From Rhizophlyctis rosea (taxonomy: Eukaryota > Chytridiomycota > Chytridiomycetes > Rhizophlyctidales > Rhizophlyctidaceae): DNA of 64,000 nt. Each line of letters starts with the position of its first letter. Positions within the stretch are counted from its first letter, which is position 1. Below the pieces are notes generated by a model. It was not told the DNA's origin. It searched no databases and saw nothing but the letters and a program-made list of their open reading frames with translations. Positions 10,568 through 22,324 of the stretch are shown here, one piece after another. Made by a program: the position numbers and the translations under genes. The DNA is taken from positions 186,001-250,000 of the forward strand of contig JADGJC010000013.1 in the NCBI GenBank assembly GCA_027596075.1. Direction: 5' to 3'.

Positions 10568-13344
10568 ATGCTATCCTCAATGTCCCGACAACTGAACGGC
10601 CACACACCACATCAACAAAGCCCCCTCGCACGTCGATCCTCACCAGGCACAGTCTCCTTCGCCGTAGACCCCTACGCCTCCGAAGACGACGCAGCATCCT
10701 CCGAAGGCTATGTAGACGACGACCAACCCCAAGAGGGAGACCTCGACCTAGACGACGAAGACGAAGACAGGGATGACGAGCCGAAGGAAATTTGGTCGTC
10801 GATATTGAGGGGTGTCGCGGCGAGTAAAGCTAGTTTGCCGATTAAGAATGTTATTGTTTTAGGTATGTTTTTTTGAGAGGTTTTGCGTTATGTGGTTGGT
10901 GTTTTTTTGAGATTTTTTTGAGAGGTTTTGCGTTATGTGGTGGTGAGGGGATGGGTGGGCTGAATTTTTGACTGATTTTGCATAAAAAAGGTGATTCAAA
11001 AGCCGGGAAACAAACAATCATCAACGCACTCCGACAACACACCGAAAACCCAGACGACACACACAACGAGAGCGGATCCCATCTGGCTCTATCATATTCA
11101 TACATGGAAGTCACCGAAGACGACAGCGAAGGTCCGTATTGTCATCCTCCCACTAATCATCACCACCCCCAATCCCCTAACCCACCACCCCAACAGACGT
11201 CGTCGCCCGAGTTGGACTATACAACCTCTCAAATGACGCAGCATACCAAGGTCTCCTGCGCTTCGCACTAAACCTAGAAACATTAGCAGATTCCCTTGTT
11301 GTGCTCGTACTTGACTGGACGCGACCGTGGACGTTTTTCGACTCTTTGGATCGGTGGTTGACGTTATTGGAGCGGACGATAGGGTCTATGTCGGAGCAGC
11401 GGAGACGGTTGGTGGAGGAATTGAGGGGGAAATGTGAGTGGTGATTTTTTTCTTGTTGTGTTCTTGCACTTCATGTTTGTTTACATCTTCATGTTTGTTT
11501 TCATTGTCTCGTTTTGACCACTGATGGCTTATTCCTACATACAGTAGAATCATATATCCGAGATTACGTAGAGCCGGTGGAGCCCGGACAGGAGGGTGGT
11601 GGTGCGGCGCCTGGGACGCCGGGAAGAGGTGAACCGTCGACGCCGGTTGGGGCCAGTGCGTCGCAGGTAGTGCTGCCTTTGGCGCGAGGGACTTTGACGA
11701 ATAATTTGGGGATTCCGGTGGTGGTGGTTGCGGCTAAGGTAGGCGTGGTGTGATCTGGAGTGTGTCTTTGAGCGGGCATTGATGATATGCCATATAGTCG
11801 GACGCGACGATCAATTTGGAGAGAGAAAGAGATTATAAGGAGGATCAGTTTGATTTTATTCAGCAGAGTTTGCGGACAGTATGTTTGAAATGTGAGTTGC
11901 GTTATTGATATTTGGTGTTGGGTACTCGTTGCATCTTTTAGATCTTTGGCGATGCCCTTCTGTTTGTTCTTGGTTTCGCTTGCTGCTTTGGCTGCTTGTT
12001 GTTTCGCTTCATTCAAATTTATTGTGTGATTTGAAAGTGTTTCCACTAATAACCACGCCGCCCACACAGACGGCGCCGCCCTCTTCTACACCTCCATCCA
12101 CCGCTCCCAAACCCTCTCCAACCTCCGCTCCTACATCCTCCACCGCCTCATCGGCACACCCGCCTCCTACTCCTCCGCCGTCTCATCAGTAGGCGGCCAA
12201 CAATCACTCGTGGTAACGCCGTCGTCGTTTGCGTTCAACCTTCGAGCGAGAGTTTTGGACCGGGATACGGTGCTGGTGCCGAGTGGGTGGGATAGTTGGG
12301 GGAAGATTCGGGTGTTGAGAGAAGGGTTTGATTGTGAGGGGATGGCGGGGTTGGAGGAGGAGGAGGGGGAGGGTGGACGGAGAGGGGGGTATGGGGGGAG
12401 TGTGTTGGCGGGGCCGAAGATGATTTATGAGGAGGTTATTAGGAATCCGCAGTCTAGTAAGGTATGGGGTTGTGGTTGCGTATTGTGTTATATAGCGTCG
12501 CGAAGCTTCAAGGTGATATCGAACTCGGACTTCCCAACATCTCACTTCTCCTACACCTCACAGCCACTACCAATCAACGCCACCATCACCGCCGAAGATG
12601 AAGAAACCTTCCTCGAACGGCATCTCGAAATCCTTTCCGTTTCTGTACTTGGCAGCTTCACGCCTTCGATACTGTCGCCCGGTGGTGCGGGGTCGAACTC
12701 TGGGTTGGTTCCACCTGGTGATGGAGAGGGCGGGGCTGGTGTGCCACATAGGAGGGGACCAGCGAGTGTGTCGTCGATCGCGAGTTCGACGGAGATGATG
12801 GAGGATGTGAGTGCAAAGTTGGCAAGATTGACGAAGATGAAGGATCCGAGTTCTTTGAGTGCTGCGAGGGAGAAGTTGAAGCTTGGGACTGAGGTGAGCG
12901 TTGTCATTGATTTTGTTTTGTGATTAGTTTCTATGCATGTTTTGCGAATTCCCTGGTACAAATTCGGTTGGATGCTGAAACATCACATATCACACCGCAC
13001 AGCTCCCCCTCCCCCCAACCCTCTCAGCCGCCACATCCGTCTCCTCCCTCCACGACACCGACCCACGACGCGTCAACCCCGTCTCGTCCATAACGCCTCA
13101 ACAGAACGAAGTATTGGCGAATTTCTTCCAGTCGCTGTTGGCTAAGAAGGGGCAGGTGGCGGCTGTTGTTGGGTCTGGTGGTGGTGCTGCTGCTTCGGCT
13201 GCGGCGAATGGGAATGGGGCTGCGACTGCTGCTGCGGCGGGGGGGTTGGCGGGTGCGAATGGAAAGGCGGGGGCGGGGGCGAATGGGAGTGTGGGGAGGG
13301 AGAGGAGTAATTCGGGGGGGAGTAATGCTACGGAGACTGCTTGA
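10568..13344 (+). CDS. Cytoplasmic dynein 1 light intermediate chain
   Basis: Eight exons: 10568..10862, 10991..11131, 11197..11433, 11545..11738, 11798..11891, 12070..12461, 12564..12893 and 13003..13344, giving 674 residues. The protein links the dynein heavy chain to cargo adaptors. An acidic leader (DLDLDDEDEDRDDEP) precedes a Ras-like fold. The P-loop reads GDSKAGKQT near residue 98, so the usual Ser/Thr after GK is Gln, hinting at weak or no nucleotide binding. LVVLVLDWTRPWTFFDSLDRW and GIPVVVVAAKSD are the G-domain strands of this family. The C-terminal half is disordered, with one conserved helix at about 598-610, VLANFFQSLLAKK. It nearly matches the helix in animal chains that docks into Hook, BICD and Spindly adaptors. 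A Gly/Ala-rich tail follows. Confidence 0.93.
10868..10940 (+). repeat. 28-bp direct repeat inside an intron
   Basis: Two exact 28-bp copies (10868-10895 and 10913-10940), each starting with seven T and ending TTATGTGG, lie in the first intron of the dynein light intermediate chain gene, 17 bp apart. A recent local duplication explains it; no function is evident. Confidence 0.8.
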
Positions 13345-13562
13345 GGATGGGGAGGTTTTTTGATGAGGGATGAGCGGGACAAGGAAGTTTTTGTGTAGGA
13401 GGATATGTTTTAGGAGTTAATGAGTAGGAAAATTGGAAAGTTTGTGTTTGGGCTTCCTTGTTTATTTTTTTGTGATATCTACTTAGACACGTGGTTTTTC
13501 CTCCTCCTATGGTAATTTACTGCATTGCGTTTCGGTCGTGGAGAAGTTTGGTAGTGTTCATG

Positions 13563-14200
13563 TTAGAGGGTGACGTGAAGAGTCTGGAAGCTTTCGAAAC
13601 TGTGGGTCACGCCCAGCGGAATGTGCTTGACGACGATGGATTTCGTGCCGGATGTGTTCCTGAAGTTCATGTTGGGATCCTTGAAGGTCAAATGTACCTT
13701 TGCGCCCAAGAACATTGACGAATTCACGGTGGCGAAGAATCGTTCCGCTGGAGGATATGACGCCGGTCAGAATCTGCGCAATATTTCTATCAATGCCTGC
13801 GAGCATACCATCTGGTTCCCCGGTGAACAGCAGCTTCGTTCTTCCCAGAGGAGTCGATGTCACGGGGTCTCGCTCAATGATGACCTTGCTGGGAAAAGCA
13901 AAATGTGATTCAACACATCTGGATGCGCAATGAAGGAGGCAGGCAACGGTCCCGTACGTTTCCATCTTCATCTCGTTCAACACTTTTACCAAATCCTAAA
14001 TGAAAGGATGAGCTTTGCGGAGGGCACAAGTGAAGCCAAACCAGGACTCACAAGCTCCGTAATGGTCGGTGGCAGACCGCTGGAAAAAGTCATATGCCTG
14101 ATGAGTTGCTGCTTTAGGACTGGAAAGCGCTGTTTGTTTACCTGACGAAGAGAGTTGGTTGGCCTTCAAGGCCATCGCTTGGAGGTGCACCAGCCAACAT
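13563..14200 (-). CDS. RRM-like RNA-binding protein (129 residues)
   Basis: Five exons: 14200..14142, 14079..14052, 13995..13958, 13888..13809 and 13747..13563 (390 nt). The fold reads as one RNA-recognition-like domain. PTLFVSGLP is strand 1 (RNP2-like), followed by helix TITELDLVKVLNEMK, then KVIIERDP, GRTKLLFTGEPDAERFFATV and FLGAKVHLTF. The RNP1 strand (GRTKLLF) lacks the usual aromatic pair. A second strand-1-like start (KSIVVKHIPLGVTHS) appears just before the stop, so the protein may be a shortened form of a two-RRM protein, or a further exon may be missed. Intron lengths and phases agree at all four junctions. The family is not identified beyond the fold. The gene converges on the dynein light intermediate chain. 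Confidence 0.55.
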
Positions 14201-15692
14201 TTTTTTTTTGTTTTTGTAGTAGAAGATATAGAATGCGGTGTTAGGTCAGGTTTCAGATCTTTTCGGGTTGAGGAGCTCAAAGTCAGCCGTTGCGGTCACA
14301 CGCTATCGCAGAGAGAGACGAGATTGCAAAAACTATATCCGTACCGCTCACTATTTCATTATTCAGCAGAATGGTTCCTCCCTCTCAACACGCTTCCTCA
14401 CGAGCTAAAAGTCCGACAATGATACCGGAACGCCACGATGTCGTCGGTTGGCGATGTCGGTTGGAGATGGCGGTGGGAGTAAGGAGGACTTATTCACGCG
14501 TTGGTTGATTTAGGCGGAAACTGGCACGATCAACCAAATTTGGTTGAGGTGTCACAAATGCACCTCATCCAATCTCAAAGTTCGCCACCAACTTTCAAAG
14601 GCTTGTCTTCCCTTTCTTGTATTTCCCTCATCGGAGCCCGCTGTCCACCGGAGCTGGGTGGATGCCAATGGCACAGCACATGTCAGTGGCTTGCGGTCAG
14701 CTGATTGTCTAAGCCCCATGGCGATTCACCAAGGCAGGCCACGCTGGCGCAAATCTTTCGCGTCCCTCCTTTCCCTCTACATTTCATCCGTTTCCGGTTT
14801 CAACACCACCAACACCCACTATCGACCTGCACACTCTCATCAACACCAACAATAAAATCAAGACGAACAAGGGCTTAAGCTGCTTAGACCTTGTTGGGAG
14901 GAATCCAGGTAAAATGATCTAGAGTCTGGTGGCATGCTGTCACTCGACTTGAAGATCTTGAAAGGGTAGACGGGGATGCTTCATCATGCTCATGCTCATG
15001 GCCCGGGAAACTCCATTCGGCAAGGATATCTACTGCATATCGTTGTCACTATCAGCATGCTTCTGTAACATGTGCTTGCACCGCTGTTTGAAGTCGCACG
15101 CAACTCGAGGTAGTCAGTTGTCCTTTTTGGGCACTGCGGAGTCTTCACTGGACATGGGGCAGTGTTTTGGTGGACATCTCCCTTTTTCTACTTTCCTTTC
15201 TCATTTATGTCGCTTTGCTTGATCACTTCTTACGCTTGTTTCGTCTATTCAGGTTGCTTTTTTCAAGGTTCTAACATAGTATCTCATGTATATAACCATG
15301 TATATAATCTCACGTGTAATATTGAACAGAGACTTGCGTGCCGTTCGGTGCTCGTACAGCTCTCCCTATCAAGAAACTGTTTGCAACGGTATATTCATGG
15401 ATTACTGCTTGGATCAACTGATGTCATCAGCAACACTGTCCTATGAAATGCAACGGTCGGAATACAACTTTGGAGGAAACAGTTCGCCATTGCGTCGAGT
15501 GAATGACTCTGCTGAAGCAGCTGGCTACCATCGACAGTGATACCTCCCTAAAGCTTTGACTCTGACAACAGGGTGGGCAAGATGGCCATAACAGTTCACA
15601 GCAATGTAACATGTACATATAGTCATGTGCGGACGATGACGTCCCGTGCACCACCATAGTACAACGAACTTCCGCATACATGATCCACTCAA
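14201..15692. other. Intergenic, 1.5 kb
   Basis: No convincing coding exon on either strand. It holds minor repeats only: a CATGCT(C) tandem near 14984-14999 and a doubled CATGTATATAA unit near 15287-15309. It should carry the promoter of the RRM-like gene and the 3' UTR of the MTFR1-like gene. Confidence 0.5.
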
Positions 15693-17529
15693 TTATTCAA
15701 ATGGGCTTTCCTCCTCATCGTCCTTCCGATCGTTATCTGTTGGCGAATTTTGGGGGTACGCTCTCGCGAACTTGGCCTTCAGCGTCGACACTGCATCATT
15801 CAAAGAGTTAACTGAGACTGAATTGCAGGAAGGAGCTTGAAGGGCAAGTAGACATACCAAGATCCTCCGTGCTCCTGCTGGGTTTCCGTAGTGGGATGAG
15901 TGTGGTCCCTCCCGGCGACCGCGGGATGTTTGTCTTTCGCAACTTCAGAGTACTCATTTCGGAGAAGAGTTCTGGTTTTCTGTTATGAGATAGTCAGCAA
16001 ATGGATATGACTTTCAGCAATGACAAGGCAGCAGACTTACGGCAGCGCGCTCGCCGTCGCAATCGAATGGTCGAGTTTAGACCTCAAGATTGCTTGCCTA
16101 TGGACAGACGTCAGCATCGAGCAAGACTGCACTGAACTCAATCACCATATTCTTACGGTTCGTTTTGCTCAAAGCTTAACTTCGATCTGGGTTTTGGGAT
16201 ATGTGTGTGATTCCTGACGCATTCGCTGTCAGTCGCTTGAGTGCTTCCTTCGTTGGCCACAAATACACAAACCTGGCGGATCCATCCATCGACTTGTGCA
16301 TCACGTTCACCCGCTCGTCCTCCGCAGTTCGGTCGGCGCTATGTCGTCCAGCGCCAACCAACCCACCGAATGCCCTTTCCCCTTGCTCAGATGCACTGAT
16401 GGCGAATGGTTAGTCATGCACGGCAAGTTTTACATGCCGCAACAATACCTTGACGGCAAAGTCGGTACAGGAGAGTTCACCCTGCTGCTAGTGCAATGGC
16501 GCAAATCAGAACGAAGGAACAAATACCGACAAGGGCGTCATTGATCAAGGAGCTCACCTTTTCTTTCGCAGTGGTGAGCTCAATTCATTGTCACTGTCGT
16601 CCTCAAGTCCATTGTCGTCGTCACTAGCGCTGACAATTCCTCCAGAGAGGTTGCGCGGCTTCTGTTCATTATTGTCACGATTGGGATGGCCGTCATCGTC
16701 TTCATTGGCCGTGAATGCAGTTCTGCGCAGGCTGGGAACAGCAACGTGTGTTGTACGGTGGCGAAGGTATTGGGACCTTGGCGAGCTGAAATGCATTTCA
16801 GGAATCAATGGTAGCCGTCTGAGCCAGGGCATATGTAACGAACCTGATCATACTGGTCACCTTTCTCTGCACCAACGACAGTTCTCTCAGAACCTGAGCC
16901 ATGGAAGGCTGATCGTCCGCCTTTTCCTTCTGCACTGTTCCATCCCGCTTCTTTATTTGCAGTGCGGGTGCGGGCGGCATGATAGGAGGCGGTGGTGGAG
17001 GTGGTGGGGGAGCGCCCATGGGAGGGAGGGGGACCGTTGGTTGCGCAGGTGGTGTGTTCATCGCTGCAGAGGACGATGACGCAGCCGAAGCATTTCTGGT
17101 CTCTACACTCTCCAAACGTTCGAAGATCCGGGATATTTGTGACTCGATTGATTTCAGACGAGACTCCAAGCTGCTCATGAACGCCGCAGGTGGAAATGAC
17201 TTGTTCTGTACCTAGGATTGTGTAATGTAAACAAAAGGGCGACGGATGTTTGTTTACTTTTTTTTTTGCCTTACCGTCCTGGCTGGCGAAGACGGAACCG
17301 TACTTGGCGCGACCTCCTCCTCCTCCTCTTCGGTACCCGCGATCTTATCAACAAACCAGTTCATCAACCTTGCAAGGAAACCGATGGAAAAGTACGCGAC
17401 CACGATAGCAACCGCCGCGGCCAGCCGTACGTCCACCGTGTAGGTCCCAACTTCAGGCCAGTTGATCTCCAAAGCCAGCAGTCGCCCCGAACCTCCCCTG
17501 AAGCTGATGTATGGAAGTGTTGCTGTCAT
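15693..17529 (-). CDS. MTFR1-like protein with N-terminal membrane segment
   Basis: Seven exons: 17529..17275, 17211..16844, 16785..16558, 16395..16273, 16097..16041, 15979..15858 and 15790..15693, giving 416 residues. Residues 34-57 are a strong membrane helix (RLAAAVAIVVAYFSIGFLAR), followed by a Glu run. A coiled coil (SLESRLKSIESQISRIFERL), a nine-proline tract and PSMAQVLRELSLVQ come next. The C-terminus (about 345-400) has KLRKTNIPRSPGGTTLIP and EDLVSTLKAKFARAYPQ. Proline tract, PSM-VL, KLR-RSPGGT and an L-KFA helix appear in that order in animal mitochondrial fission regulators (MTFR1/MTFR1L), so I infer a mitochondrial-shape role. The membrane helix at the N-terminus and a roughly 150-residue disordered insert are not typical of the animal proteins. 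PEX14-like coiled-coil membrane proteins are the alternative, but the C-terminal block argues against that. Confidence 0.62.
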
Positions 17530-18169
17530 ATCGGTATCTTTCGACTGTATGCTGTTTGTGCGAGACGGTGACTTTCACTCTGTTATGTGTGTTATCGAGA
17601 AGGTCCTGTAACATAAACAAGTTGATGACTTGATGGGAAAGTCGATCAGCAGGACTGCTGCGCGGGGTGGGAGTGTTTGGGTGAGGGGCTATTTCGGACA
17701 ACAGCAGTCACCTGACTGCCGGGTGCAGATGTTTAAAGGCTGTTGTCCGGACGCCACGGGTCCTTGTCACTTCCACATACATCCTTCACTTTGAACGGTG
17801 TCCTGCATTGGCAGTTGTACATTTGCTTTCGTGGCAAATCCAAGCGTCATCTTCATGATCTTCATGACAAACAGCAAGAGTCGTCAGCAGCATCCGCTAC
17901 CCACCAAACTCAAATCTCAAAACATTCCTCCATTCATATTCATACAAATACACACAAACGGAACAAAACAAAAAGACACAAATCTTGAATTCTAACAAAC
18001 ATAAGGTACGATAATCGTCTCTCCGCGGAAAAGGAAGCCCGCCAACCTAAAAACCTAAGATCAAGAACCTGCTTTCTAATACTGATGCGTGACGGGCTTT
18101 GGCCTTTCTACAGATGGCCGCCTTTCCAAGAATGTTTATGTATGACCCCAAAAATATGTCCATGCCCTT
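17530..18169. other. Intergenic, 0.64 kb
   Basis: Promoter side of the MTFR1-like gene and 3' UTR of the kinase gene. No coding exon seen; the right half is rich in CA. Confidence 0.5.
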
Positions 18170-21100
18170 TTATTTGGCAAGCTCCCACCGAGTTTTGATT
18201 CTATCCACAACCATTTGGAAAGTCGTGAACGATCCTGTGATAGAGAACTCGTCAGCACTTCCCAGTTGTCATGCAAGCTGGCATATCCGCGTCAACTGGT
18301 GCCGACAATGAAAGACTCACCCTGCTGCTGCACAAAAGATACTCTACATCCTTCCTCATCAGGCACCACATCCACTTTGAACTTCGTGCTCTTGAGTCCC
18401 TGCGAAGATGTGGATGTAGGCAGACCGGGAGACGACGCATCAGGCGATTCTGAAATGGATCCGACCGGACTCGCAGATAACGATGAGGGGTGCGTAGGCG
18501 TCGAAGACCCTTGGCTTTCAAATTTACATCGGAATCCACCCTCCTTTCGTGACTGGAGCTTCACCTCGTTTGCCTACAGAGCGATGTTGGTCCCTAATCA
18601 CATCTGCGTGCAAATTGACGAGTCGATACACGTACCAACAGCTGCTGTTCAACGTACGCAACTGTCTCCTCGTAACCTCTTGTGCTCACAAGTGTGAACA
18701 CTTCAGGCTTGAAGTGGAAGAGGTTGGCGAACCAGCTTCGTTTTGGACTCGATGTTATTATTGGTGTTGGAGGCACTTCCGCTGAAAGCCGGAATGTTCA
18801 GTAACGGCAGGTCAACCAGTCTCACATGAATGCGTTACCTTTCCTCCGATGGAACTTTGGCGTTCCCATCCCTCCAGCCGCAAGCAAATCGTTCTGGCTT
18901 TTGACACGACCTGGTGTCTCCGCCTCACTAGATGACGCACTCGATCCGGCTGATACTTGCGGCTGCACCTGTTCCCCACCCGCAACTGGGATGCTGATTG
19001 TGAGTTTTCTCTTCGGATCATCTCGGAGTGGTACTGGCTCGCGTAGCGGTATTGGTGAAGGGCTTGTGGTTCGTTTGCTGGTGGCGGAGGAGGCACTGGT
19101 AGATGATGGGGATCGGGCGGTGCGAGCGTGATCGAAAGTAGGTAATGGTGGGAGTCCGCCCTGTGCTTCGGCCATTTGGCTAGCGAAAGTGGAACGAGTA
19201 AGATGGGATGTACTGATCACATAAGAATTGATCTGTTAACATACTTCTCATCAAAAAATGTAGTGGAAGTGGATAGTGGGCTACTGATACGGACCGCCGA
19301 ATTGGTAACAGCGCTGATCCTGTGATAAACAGTCAATCATTTGGACTGATGAGAGGACGAACCAGCTCACGTGTACAGCCCATACTTGCTAGCTTTCGTT
19401 GATCCTGGGGTTGGCGACACAGTCTTACGTCTTTGAACGCTCTCCTCCGGTGGCGCCTCCTTTCTTCCCAACTCGTCCACACTTTTTCGCCGTTGTTCTA
19501 CTCCCTTTCGCGGTGGCCTTTCCGCTGCTTCCCCACGCAGTTCGTCCACGCTCCTGCTAATCTCCTTCGGTGACCGCAACTCGTCTGTGGAGCGCTGCTG
19601 CCGTAGCTCATCCGTTGATTTGCGCCCGATAGAAGGTTTATCCATCAACGGCGACAACGACACTTCCGATCGGAACAAGTCAAATCGTGATGAGCCGCGA
19701 TCCGAGAGTAGATTAGAAAATGAATCAGCTCGTCGACGAGGACCGCCTGACGAAGAAAACAATAGGTTAGATTGCATCGCATTCCATACTTCACGTGGGT
19801 GCCTCACCTTCAACATCCCATTCCGACAATCTTCGAATATCGTAATGCTCAAAGAATTCCCATTTCCGTTGATGGAGAAGGTTATAGAACACTTTCTCCA
19901 TATTCGGCCTAATGGATACCCGGTGATTAATTCTCATTGTGGCACTGAGTTATTTCCTCATCAGAAAGCATACTCAGGCGACATCAAAGCTCCGACCAAC
20001 TCCTCCTCATTTCCCCAACCCAGTAGTCCCAATGACTGGACGATATCAGGATCAATGGTGCTAGGGTCGTCGATGGGGTGGGTCATCTATTGCAGAAGTC
20101 AACATCAGTATCCGAACAACTCTGCCCTCTGGTTGAAACATACCTTGACGGTGTCCACTGGTGTTGGATAGGACAGATCTCCGTTCTTAGGTGATTGGGA
20201 AGTAAACCAAGGATGCCTGAATATCTCTTTCATCTGCATCAACCAAATCGGTCAGCCGCATGGTTCAGTTATTATGCTGCCGGTGATGTCATAGCCCTTA
20301 CCGTAATGCGTCGCATTGGATCAACTACAAGCATCTTCTTGATCAAGTCCTTGGCATCAGGACTGACATGATCTGGGATAAAGTACATGCCCGATTTCAC
20401 CTACACCAATCGGTGAGGGACTCGGATGCTGGCAAAGATCCGACATTTGCTTACCTTTCCCAGTAACCGTCTGATATTCTCGTCGTCAAAAGGAAGGTTT
20501 CCCGTCAAGAGCGCATATAAGATAACGCCGCAACTCCATATGTCCGCAGGTGCACCGTCATATTTTACTCCCTATGAGCGTCGCCTCAATCAGCTCCATC
20601 ACCAATTTCCGACAATTCGCACCGCAGCACAGGATACTGACCTTGATGATTTCTGGGCTGGCATAATGTGGTGATCTTGAAGAAGACGGTGAGCATCTCA
20701 ACAGGACTTCGATGAAACGGAAATACCCATACCCGCAACTCGTTTCCAGCATTTTCCCCGTGACCTGCAAGCTAGCCATCCCAAAATCCGCGATCTTGAC
20801 ATTGAGTTCTCTATCCAAAAGGAGATTCTAAACGGGTACATAAATAAGCATGGCGATCCAAAATGCGGCACACTTTCTGCGATTCGAAAGGCGCCCCGTA
20901 CCTCCGGCTTGAGATCTCTATGACTATACATTCAGCATCGGTCAGCATTGTGTGCCATCAACATGACAGTCAGATATGCTCACCAAATGAGATGCCGATG
21001 GCAGAAGTCGATGCCAAACATGATTTGCTGAAAAAACTGCAGTCCCTCTGACTCTGACAGCCGCCCCTTTTTGACCAGATAGTCGAAAAGCTCCCCGCCC

Positions 21101-21885
21101 TCCACATGCTCCAAGATCAAGAAACTATTTGGCCAATGGAAGAAACATGGATTAGATATGCGGAACATGACAACGTTCCTGCATTTCCGGCGCATCGTTC
21201 ATCGTCCGCACCAAAATAGGCCAACATCACGTGTGATTGCACATGGCGAAGGAACACTGAGCAATCTTTTTACGTATGCGGGAATACGTACAGCTCCTTA
21301 TCCGTCTCATAAACGTCGTACAGTTGTAACACGTTGGGGTGTTGTATCAGCTTCATGATTGTGATTTCTCGTTCTAGCTTCTTATTCAGAGGTGCGGGCG
21401 GAGCGGGGGACCCGGTTCTAGATTGCGACTGCGGAGATGGCCCTGCACCAGCAGACGCCGACTGATCTCGGGCATGTTGCGACGCTTGTGGTGCTCCCAA
21501 AGATTCCTTCGGAATGATTTTGATAGCCACACGTTGTCCTGTCTCGATATGTGTTCCTAGTTTGACCCGCCCTGGTTTTCCGATCATATGATCAGATCAA
21601 AATATGCTAACAATTTGCGACGCTAACCCGCTTGAGGTAGCGTTTAGCGGACCATCACCCACCTGTACTCCCAACACCAAGCGTCTTTCCCAGCGCATAT
21701 GGACCAATGCGCTGACCTCCCACACTTTGCGCTCGGGGCTGATTCGGTGCCGGACTGGAGCCGGAAGCGGAAGAGCGTCCCGACGCAGAGCTGGCAGATG
21801 TCGGCGTCCTAGGCCCAGATACCAACGGTACGTTCGGATCAATTTGAATGGAGGTAGGTCTGTTTCGCGACGGTGCCGTGGCCAT
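18170..21885 (-). CDS. BRSK/Gin4-type CAMK-family Ser/Thr kinase
   Basis: Seventeen exons (first 21885..21663, last 18234..18170) sum to 2574 nt, 857 residues. The kinase domain is about 58-349: GVGSTGRVKLG (Gly loop), AIKII (Lys), HRDLKPENLLLD (catalytic loop), DFG, and [14 protein letters not shown], with an activation-loop Thr where LKB1-type kinases act. A UBA-like segment follows (about 375-420: [15 protein letters not shown]). The middle is disordered with repeated STDEL/SVDEL units. The end (about 715-857) has [30 protein letters not shown] and a last helix ([19 protein letters not shown]), the pattern of BRSK/SAD and fungal Gin4-Hsl1 kinases. Such kinases control polarity and mitotic entry. 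Exons 4 (22 nt) and 6 (34 nt) are tiny; the catalytic loop is split across three exons. One donor (after 19292) is non-consensus. Confidence 0.92.
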
Positions 21886-22324
21886 GTCGCAAGGTGTTTA
21901 CGGAGTGGACAAGGGAACGAGCGTGATGCGTAGAGGGTTTATGGGATCTGACGGGAAGCGCGGAGGGAGTACTTTTGTATAAGGAGTGGTCACGCCGGGT
22001 CAAATGCACAGGTCAGCCTTGTTACGCCACAGGATACACACACTTTCGAGTATCGACAATGCACAGCAATTCCACGATTTGTCTTTCGACATTTCGAGGT
22101 GTGGAAGAGTCACAGGGCATACACACTGTGTGTGTGTGTGTCTCAATGAGGTCTCGAAGGGTTCTACGCCATTGTTGGCTTACGCACACCTTACGCAATC
22201 AATCATCAATCAGTTCGGAGATCAATCATCAACAGCCCTATGAGTTGGTTTGACGCACTGGGATGGCCCTAATTTTAGCACCACTTCCATCCCATCCCTC
22301 GTCATCTTCAAAAACATTCCCACA
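21886..22324. promoter_or_regulatory. Divergent promoter region, kinase / ABHD11
   Basis: 439 bp between two divergent ATGs, so it should hold both promoters. A short TG dinucleotide run (about 22128-22141) is the only repeat. No TATA-like element stands out. Confidence 0.45.

Noticed and set aside
16844..17529. PEX14 as the identity of the membrane and coiled-coil protein
   Set aside because: It has a membrane helix and coiled coil, but no N-terminal PEX5/PEX19-binding domain. The C-terminus matches MTFR1-type motifs instead.
22128..22141. TG dinucleotide run as a regulatory element
   Set aside because: Only about seven units long, a common simple repeat.
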